From Sanguinoderma infundibulare (Eukaryota > Basidiomycota > Agaricomycetes > Polyporales > Polyporaceae), in NCBI GenBank assembly GCA_032821775.1, contig JAVLRN010000012.1, positions 2,418,001 through 2,482,000 on the forward strand: DNA of 64,000 nucleotides, in the 5' to 3' direction. The notes beneath the pieces are model-generated. The model did no database searches, had not been told where the DNA came from, and saw nothing but the letters and a program-made list of their open reading frames with translations. Below, piece by piece: positions 57,207 to 64,000 of the stretch. The position numbers and the translations under genes are program-made. How positions within the stretch are numbered: position 1 is the stretch's first letter; each line of letters opens with the position of its first letter.

Positions 57207-60200
57207 ATGTCTCGTCTCCCCCAACCGTCGCCCTCCTCCAGGCCTGGCGGCGTCAGGTCACGCCTCCAGAGCACTCCCTCTCTCCCCACCCCCCGCGCAC
57301 CTGTCACCCCCCTCGCAAGACCTCGCGCGAAGACCCCCATCGCCGGTCCCTCCCCGACGATCCGCACGCAGCCTAGTCTCAAAAGCTTGAAGCCGAGGTC
57401 CAAGTCGCCCACCAAGAGGCCTCCGCCACTCCCCACCGAAGAGTTCGCATTTCCGTCGCCCAGGCCGCAACTCAGCATCCGCGAGCAGATCGCGTTGAAG
57501 CGTGCGGAGGCCAAGAAGGTCATCGCCGCCTCTCCTGTGAAATCCATATTCGAGGGCCTCGAGGACGCTTCCCCGGATTCGTTCAACCAACCTGTCGTGC
57601 ACGACGTAGACCTCGGCCGATGGTCCGTCAAAGAGACCATTGACCGTGCGCGAAGTTCCGGTAAGTGCTCGGTTTCGTGATCGGTGCCGGCGTGTCAAGC
57701 AGTCCGGTACGGTCCTCGTTTACTCGAGCTGTTCGGGCCATTCACCCCGTTAAGCCAGATAATCATTCCCCTTGCCTGCGGCTCCTCTGGACAGGATAAG
57801 GCCGCTTATCTCGTAGGTCTCCTTCTTTGTCCTCCAGGTAGCGCCACGGGCATATACCAAAATTCCGTCCTGAGACCGTCCAATGTCCACACCCTGAAAC
57901 AGGCTTGGAACAGGACCGGGAATGGTTTCCTGTTCCAAGCCTGGTTCCGGTCCTGGACTTGGGAAGGCGCTGATTAACAAAGGATAATGATCACTCCGTT
58001 GAGGTCTCGGTGCATATACTGTTTTACAGCTGATTGCAACACACTGTCTCCTCTTCAAAAGACTTGTTCCGGTCGCTCAGCTGCCGGCACTGCACGATCC
58101 AGAGGCCCGAATTGACAGTTGCTTATACACCCGGCGCGCGCAAACCTTGCGGGCGAGGGCGGGACCCATGAGACTGGGAATCTTCTCTGTCAAACCGCGA
58201 CTCGGATCGGGCTTGGTTGCTAAGCCAACTGAACGAGTTTCTTTGCGGGGAGCCTGCTGTTTTGCGCTCAGCTCTATGCTCGTATATATGGTGCTTACCC
58301 AAAGTCGAGGACCCGAAGTTCAGGACCGGAACCAGGCTTCGAACAGGAAGCCAGTCATTCCCGGTCCTGTTCCAAGCTTGTTCCGGTGGGTGGTATTTGC
58401 CATTGTCCATCGTGCACGACGGGCGTAGCCCAATATTTCATGATAATGACCGGTCATGTTCTCCTCTCGCCTACCTATTCCGCACTGGAAAATGGTTGGT
58501 ACATGCGCTTATCGTCTGCCAAAGCCGCGTATAGACGGACAGTAAGCAGCTTTTAGAGAACAAAGGCGCTGTTCCCAACAGGAAACCTCTTACTGTCAAT
58601 TTCCGAGGTTGTTCTAGGACGGAATACATATTGGGTGTCGCCCGTCGTGTAGGCCAGCCTTTACCGGGCCGCTTGACATGTCTGCTCCGCCGTTTCGATG
58701 CTGTCTTAGCGGACTTGAAGTATTCATTGTTCAAGGACATTCTTCCAAGGCGCCATCAACCTCTCGTCTCGCGATCTTCCGTGTCTTCCTTCCGCCCTCT
58801 TCGAGATACATTTGGGTATAACACCCGAACCACTCAAATCTGTGCCCGTTGAGCCCCCAATCACGACGTCCACATCTGGAATTCCCTCCCGCAAAGCGGA
58901 TTCCCCTTCGTGGTATGATGCCCAAGATCTCGAAATCCTCAAGGCATGGTCCAACGAGATAGTCGAGATTCAGCCCGAGATTTCCATGTTCGGTTCTCTT
59001 AAGACGGTCGATGTACGTTCCCGTCTTGTTGCAGTTGCGTCTTGAAGGCTCACAACCTCTTACCCTAGCTGCACAACAATAAGCTGACGTCCCTCCCCGA
59101 CTCCTTCGCGGACCTCATGTCGCTCGCCCACGTTGACTTGTCCCATAACCAGCTGACATCCCTTCCCGCGAACTTCTGGGCGCTCCCGCACCTTACCACT
59201 CTCAATCTCTCTCACAACTCCTTGACCTCGTTACCGTTCAGCGCGCCATTCAGCAGCGGCTCCAACCCACTCGGGCGAACGAAGGACTCTCGCGGCGACT
59301 GGTTCTCGCAGACTGTCACACGAGCTACGGAACCGCTCCCACGTCTCGCCTCCCTTGATGTCTCGCACAACCTCATCTCCGCTGCTGCGATCGACCATCG
59401 GTTGCCTACCCTGATCTCCAAGCTTCACCTCACCGAGAACCCTCTAGGCAAAAGCGACGCCCTCCTCTGCTCTCTAGGACGACTAATCAGGTTGAAGGAA
59501 CTCCACATGCTGCGTGCAGATATCGGGAACGACAGTTTCCCTATATCCATCTTCGCTTCCACTGCAGGATCCCTGTTCCCTTCGCTCAAGATCCTGGATC
59601 TCGAGGAGACACATGTCTCGCGACCGGCCGTGGAGGCCGTCTTCACCCCGAACGCTATTAAGCAGACCGTCCAGTACGATGTCACGAACCAGGAACCGCC
59701 AGACGGAGTCCTTCGTATCGTTGTCGGGAAGCGCGTCATCAAGGAGGCATGGGAGATCGAGGCGGAGCGCAGAACGAAGCTGCGTCGAGGTCCTACCCCT
59801 GACGCGAACGATGGCGCCTCAAATTCCTCGCAGCCAAAAGGCGAGGTCCTCAAGGAAGCTTGGGAGGTCGAGGCTGAGCAGGGCCTACTTACGGACGGAG
59901 CGAAGCGACGCGCGCGAGCTCAAGCTGTCATTGCCGCGCAGTCTCATTCCGCCTCATCTTCCATATCATCAGATGCACCAGCAAAGCCTGTTCCACAGTC
60001 CCCCCAGAAGCCAAAGCCGACGTTGAAGGTAGTCGAGAGAGAGACATGGGAAATCGAGGCCGAGCAAGGTCTGTTCAGCGCCGGGGCCCGACGACGCGCT
60101 CGGGCTGCCGCTGCTGCCGGCGCCGTTTCTGCAAACCCGGACTCGCCCACTCCCTCGTCGGTGCCACGCACGCCGTCGCCAGCCCAAACAAGACCCACCG

Positions 60201-61138
60201 TCGCGACAGCGTTGGCACACCCACAGTACTACGACAAGCTCTCCGCGACGCTGACCCTCCCTCCCTCCGCGCCACCCGCGAAGTCGCTGCACGCCCGCTC
60301 CATCTCCCTCGCCGCTCCAGCGTGGAATAAAGGCCCATCCTCGCCCGTCTCCGAGCTCGCGCTCGCGATCCCCGCGCCGACGGTCCCGCTCGCAGCGATC
60401 GCGGCCCAGCCGCTCGCGCACAACCTCAAAGTCCTCATCCTCGCCAAGCGGCGTGCCGACCCGTCCTTCAGCCTCCCGCTCCCCGCCGACGGCCTTCCGG
60501 CGCTGCCGTACCTCGAGGAGCTCTCGCTCGAGAACTGCGCGCTGGGCGACACCGTGCCCGTCTGCACCGAGTCCGTTTCTGGCGCGGAGAAGCGGACGAG
60601 CGAGCCGATCCTGCCGTTGCTCGCGCGCCTCTTCCCGAGCGTGCGGACGCTCGACCTGTCGTACAACGCGCTGACGTCCGCCTGTCTCGCCCCGGAGGCG
60701 CTCGCCCAACTCGTCCTCGCGGACCCGCTGCCCAAGCCGAGCGCGGAGGACGACGACGGCGGGTCGCCGACGGTGCGCAAGGGTCTGCGTGCGCTGCGGC
60801 TGCGGGGGAACAGGCTGGACGCGCTCGACGGGTTCACACAGCTCGTGGAGCGGTTTAAAGGGAACAGGGAGGTGCCCGGGTGGCGGCTGGAGGAGCTGGA
60901 CTTGCGGGACAACGAGATCGGGCGGCTGCCGGCGGAGCTGGGGATGCTGCCGCTGGAGGTGTTTTTGGTGGATGGGAATACGTGAGTGGCTCTGGGTTCT
61001 GTTTTTTTGACTTGACTTGACTCGACTTGACTTGGCTGGCTGATACGGATGCAAAGGTTCCGCGTGCCGCCGAGGAGGGTGTGGGAGCGGGAGGGGACGA
61101 AGGGGTTGTTGGGCTGGCTGAGGGGACGCATCGAATGA
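57207..61138 (+). CDS. Leucine-rich-repeat protein, LRRC40-like (903 aa)
   Basis: Exons 57207-57660, 58750-59012, 59069-60981 and 61057-61138 close in frame. The N-terminal 150 residues are rich in Pro, Ser and Arg (disordered). Exon 2 begins 'GAINLSSRDLPCLPSALFEI'. LRRs run from about residue 240 ('LHNNKLTSLPDSF', 'VDLSHNQLTSLPANFWALP', 'LNLSHNSLTSLPF') to about 400, then a charged middle with three copies of an (E)AWE(I/V)EAE unit ('KEAWEIEAERR', 'KEAWEVEAEQGLL', 'RETWEIEAEQGLF'), then C-terminal LRRs ('LDLSYNALTSACL', 'LDLRDNEIGRLP'). LRR proteins mediate protein-protein contacts; the cellular role is unknown. Intron 1 is 1.09 kb, far longer than the other introns here, and holds an inverted-repeat element. 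Confidence 0.88.
57903..58378. mobile_element. Inverted-repeat (foldback) element in LRR gene intron 1
   Basis: Two inverted arms, 57903-57963 and 58298-58378, share GCTTGGAACAGGACCGGGAA and CCTGGTTCCGGTCCTG or near matches; each arm is also internally palindromic (CTTGGAACAGG..CCTGTTCCAAG). About 335 bp lie between the arms. No coding capacity and no clear target duplication were found, so the exact ends and class (MITE or foldback) are open. Confidence 0.6.
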
Positions 61139-61900
61139 GCTGGTTTCTGGTTAGTGGTTAGTGGTTCGTTGTTATACCCGCGCTGGGCTTGCAAGGAGAC
61201 TTTTCGGAGTTTTGGTGAACAAACTACAGAGTAGTTACCCTCTGTATGATGGGCCGATAACGGTGCCAGTGTATAAAATTACGATTATCGCATTTCGTGC
61301 ATGCACAATGTCATGGCAGACTCTCTGGCCTGCATCCTGCAAATAGCCATCCTTCAATTCTCAGAGATGTTTTTGGCCCTCATCTAGGGCCTGCGCTTGG
61401 ATGTATGATGTGACGGGCGTACGTGTTTCCCCCCTCCAAAGGAAGACCTGCTCGGCAACAGGGTATTGATGGGCCGTCAGGGAGCGTCGGGGACGATGCC
61501 CCACGCTGGAGGCGGGCAGAGAGCCGAGTACCAGGACGCGGCGGGCTTGCTCGTCCCAGCTCTCGTCGTCGAGGGAACGTCGCGAGGTGCGTTCCACCAG
61601 CGGGTTCTTGACCGATACCTCTCGCGTTTTGACCGTGCATGTACTGAGCGACTTTCACATTTGCACCAAGTTTGAGGCCACAATCAAGGCAAGCCCAACG
61701 CCCTCGTCGGATGTCCGGGCGTGCTAATCTGCGGCCGACGCAGCATCTTATCAGATAAGATCCCTCTCCTTGGCGCGAAAGCACGCCGGAGCGTACGCTG
61801 CTCGCGCAACGCTCTTGAAGTTTATGCTCACCCTTTGACCACCCACTCACCATTTGTGCTCTGCGTGCTAGATGATCTCTCTGCGCTGCTCTTCGACGCG
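61139..61900. other. Intergenic region, no supported gene
   Basis: Open frames on both strands at 61361-61940 have no domain or start context. A short GACTTGACTTGACTCGACTTG-like pentanucleotide repeat lies just before, in the last LRR intron (61008-61032). Confidence 0.5.
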
Positions 61901-64000
61901 ATGACCACGTTTGTTTGCCGACAGTGTCTCGCCCGCCCACTCAAGGCCGCGGCCTCCCCAAGCCTCTCCCGGAGCCTCGGCACACGAGCGGTCTCGTGGA
62001 CGTGGACTTCTCCAGGCCCTTCCGAATTCTACCTCTCCCGACGACGACATAGCGCACCGTACTCCCCGACGTTGCTGCGGATTCCTGCACGGTCCTTCCA
62101 GCACCTCGCGCAGCAACCGCAGAAGGCGGACCCGTCGCCGTCGACAGCACAACCAACACCCGCACCCCCAAAGGCCCCGACAAAGCACGACCTCGGGGGA
62201 GATGCGATACACATATCGCAGTCGGAGCAGCGGCGGCGGGACTGGAACATCGTCCGGAAGCTGATCGCGAACCTGTGGCCGAAGGATGACTGGAAGACGC
62301 GCGGACGCGTCGTCTTCGGGTTCGGGCTGCTCGTCGGGGGCAAGGTACGAGACCGTTTTGCATCCGGACGTGTTCACGGAAACGAAATAAAACAAACCGG
62401 GCCTGCGCAGTTGCTGAACGTCCAAGTGCCGTTGCTCTTCAAGCAAGTGATCGACTCGCTCAACGTGGAGCTCGCGTCGACGGCGACCGTCTGGGTCGTC
62501 GCCGGCTCGCTCATTCTGGGATGTACGTCTATATATTTTTTTCACTACATGTCATACGCGGCGGGCAGAGTTTCCCGTTCTGCGAATCGGGGCCTGCCTG
62601 TCATGGTATTCTCATATGTTGACGAACGTCTGCACGGCGGAAAGACGGCGCGGCGCGCATTGGGGCGACACTGTTCGGCGAGCTGCTGAACGCGACCTTC
62701 GCGAGCGTCGGCCAGCACGCCGTCCGCAAGGTCGCGCGCGAAACATTCGACCACCTCATGAATCTGGACCTCAAGTTCCACCTGTCGCGCCAGACGGGAG
62801 GTCTGACGCGCGCGATAGACCGCGGTACGAAGTGCGTATGACATGACCCTCCCCGAGTGCACACGGATCTGATGTATGCGCGCAGAGGGATCACATTTAT
62901 TCTACAAGCCGTATTATTTCGGATAGTACCGACTGCCCTAGAGATTTCGCTGGTGTGCGGTATATTGGTGCGTGGCTCTCGTTGGTATCAATTGCCGACC
63001 TCCGTTGACGTGTGTCAAGACGTACAATTTCGGGTGGAACTATGCCGCGATTACTGCTGTGACTATGGCCGCATATACCTGGTTCACCGTGCGCACGACG
63101 TCCTGGAGGTGCGTGTGATCCTCTGACCCCTACGACAACGGAGCCTCAAGTCCCTCCCAGAACCCGATTCCGGCGAGAGGCCAACGCTGCGGACAACAAG
63201 GCGGCGACTGTGGCGGTCGACTCTCTGATCAACTATGAGGCGGTGAAGGTTGGTGGTGCTCCGCATGCGACCTTCTGCAGTTGTCCGAACCGTCTTCATC
63301 ACAGCACTTCAACAACGAGGCGCACGAGATCGGGAAGTACGACAAACATTTGGCCGAATACGAGAAGTCGTCAATTAAGATCGCGACCTCTCTCGCGTAC
63401 TTGAACTCTGGACAGAACGTTATCTTCTCGTCCGCGCTCACCGGAATGATGTTCCTCGCAGCGCAAGGCGTCATCAACGGTGTGTACCGATTTCTTCGCA
63501 ATCGACGAGACACTAATGCTGTCAGCAAGGCACAATGACCGTCGGCGACCTCGTCATGGTCAACCAGCTCGTCTTCCAGCTCTCGCTCCCGCTCAACTTC
63601 CTTGGCACCATCTACCGCGAGATGCGCCAGAGCCTGCTCGACATGGAGGTCCTCTTCAACCTCACCACGCAGAACCAGCCACCGAAGGACGTCCCCCACG
63701 CGCGCCCGCTCGACCTCCGCGGCGGCGCGATCACCTTCGAGCACGTCAACTTCGGCTACCACCCCGACCGGCCGATCTTCCGCGACCTCTCGTTCACGAT
63801 CCCCGCCGGCAAGAAGGTCGCGCTCGTCGGGCCGTCGGGCTGCGGCAAGTCGACCGTGTTCCGGCTCCTGTTCCGGTTCTACGAGCCCTCGTCGGGCCGG
63901 ATTCTCGTGGACGGCCAGGACGTGCGCGAGCTGCAGCTGCGGTCGCTCCGGAGCGCGGTCGGCGTCGTGCCGCAGGACACGCCGCTCTTCCACTCGGACG
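61901..64000 (+). CDS. ATM1: Mitochondrial ABC transporter ATM1, 5' part (cut by window end)
   Basis: Half-type ABC exporter of the mitochondrial inner membrane that supplies a sulfur/glutathione compound for cytosolic iron-sulfur protein assembly. Eight exons: 61901-62344, 62411-62522, 62645-62831, 62886-62967, 63020-63108, 63161-63248, 63305-63479 and 63531 onward; 549 codons are inside the window. The Arg/Ser-rich N-terminus ([20 protein letters not shown]) fits a mitochondrial presequence. The membrane domain includes '[19 protein letters not shown]', '[17 protein letters not shown]' and the conserved '[11 protein letters not shown]'..'[13 protein letters not shown]'. The nucleotide-binding domain has '[20 protein letters not shown]' and Walker [10 protein letters not shown]. 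The signature motif and Walker B lie beyond 64000. Confidence 0.95.

Noticed and set aside
59969..61194. Long minus-strand frames (361 and 321 codons)
   Set aside because: Antisense shadows of the LRR gene exon 3, which has LRR consensus on the plus strand.

Overview
The window is nuclear DNA of a filamentous basidiomycete, most likely a polypore-type Agaricomycete. The evidence is dense, short introns (about 50-90 nt, mostly GT-AG, one GC-AG), class I hydrophobins, a HET-domain protein, families of F-box-like genes, and conserved eukaryotic genes (ORC1, RPS10, ATM1). I derived exon models by hand from splice motifs and reading-frame closure; no alignment was run.

Layout. 0-12.3 kb is a mostly single-copy stretch: a decayed RecQ-like helicase tail, a small probable mitochondrial protein, an unknown protein, ORC1 (with a TIR DNA transposon sitting in its first intron), a one-exon hypothetical protein and a tRNA-Gly(GCC). 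12.7-17.5 kb is decayed sequence that includes an F-box-like pseudogene. 17.6-49.5 kb is an accessory, birth-and-death region built from repeated modules: class I hydrophobins (two apparently intact, one broken), F-box/LRR-like genes (two clearly intact, one with a premature stop, several broken), and a minus-strand gene that joins a heterokaryon-incompatibility (HET) domain in frame to a complete Bck1-type MAPKKK, with at least two decayed copies having the same HET-then-kinase order. Two solo LTRs with perfect 5-bp target duplications interrupt copies of these genes. The segments at about 31.2-34.3 kb and 41.8-44.7 kb form a large imperfect inverted duplication. 49.7-64 kb returns to ordinary genes: an unknown protein, a seven-helix membrane protein, another membrane protein, 40S ribosomal protein S10, an LRRC40-like leucine-rich-repeat protein (with an inverted-repeat element in intron 1), and the first part of the mitochondrial ABC transporter ATM1, cut by the window end.

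The main result is the HET-MAPKKK gene at 19985-26219 (minus). Ten exons close in frame over 5,679 coding bases (1,892 aa), so a self/non-self recognition domain and a cell-wall-integrity-type kinase would be one polypeptide. The kinase shows unusual residues (first P-loop Gly replaced, HRD changed to HTD), and decayed paralogues keep the same gene order, so the fusion probably predates the local duplications. Hydrophobins, F-box proteins and HET proteins are all families that diversify quickly in mushrooms, and here they appear to be copied together as mixed blocks.
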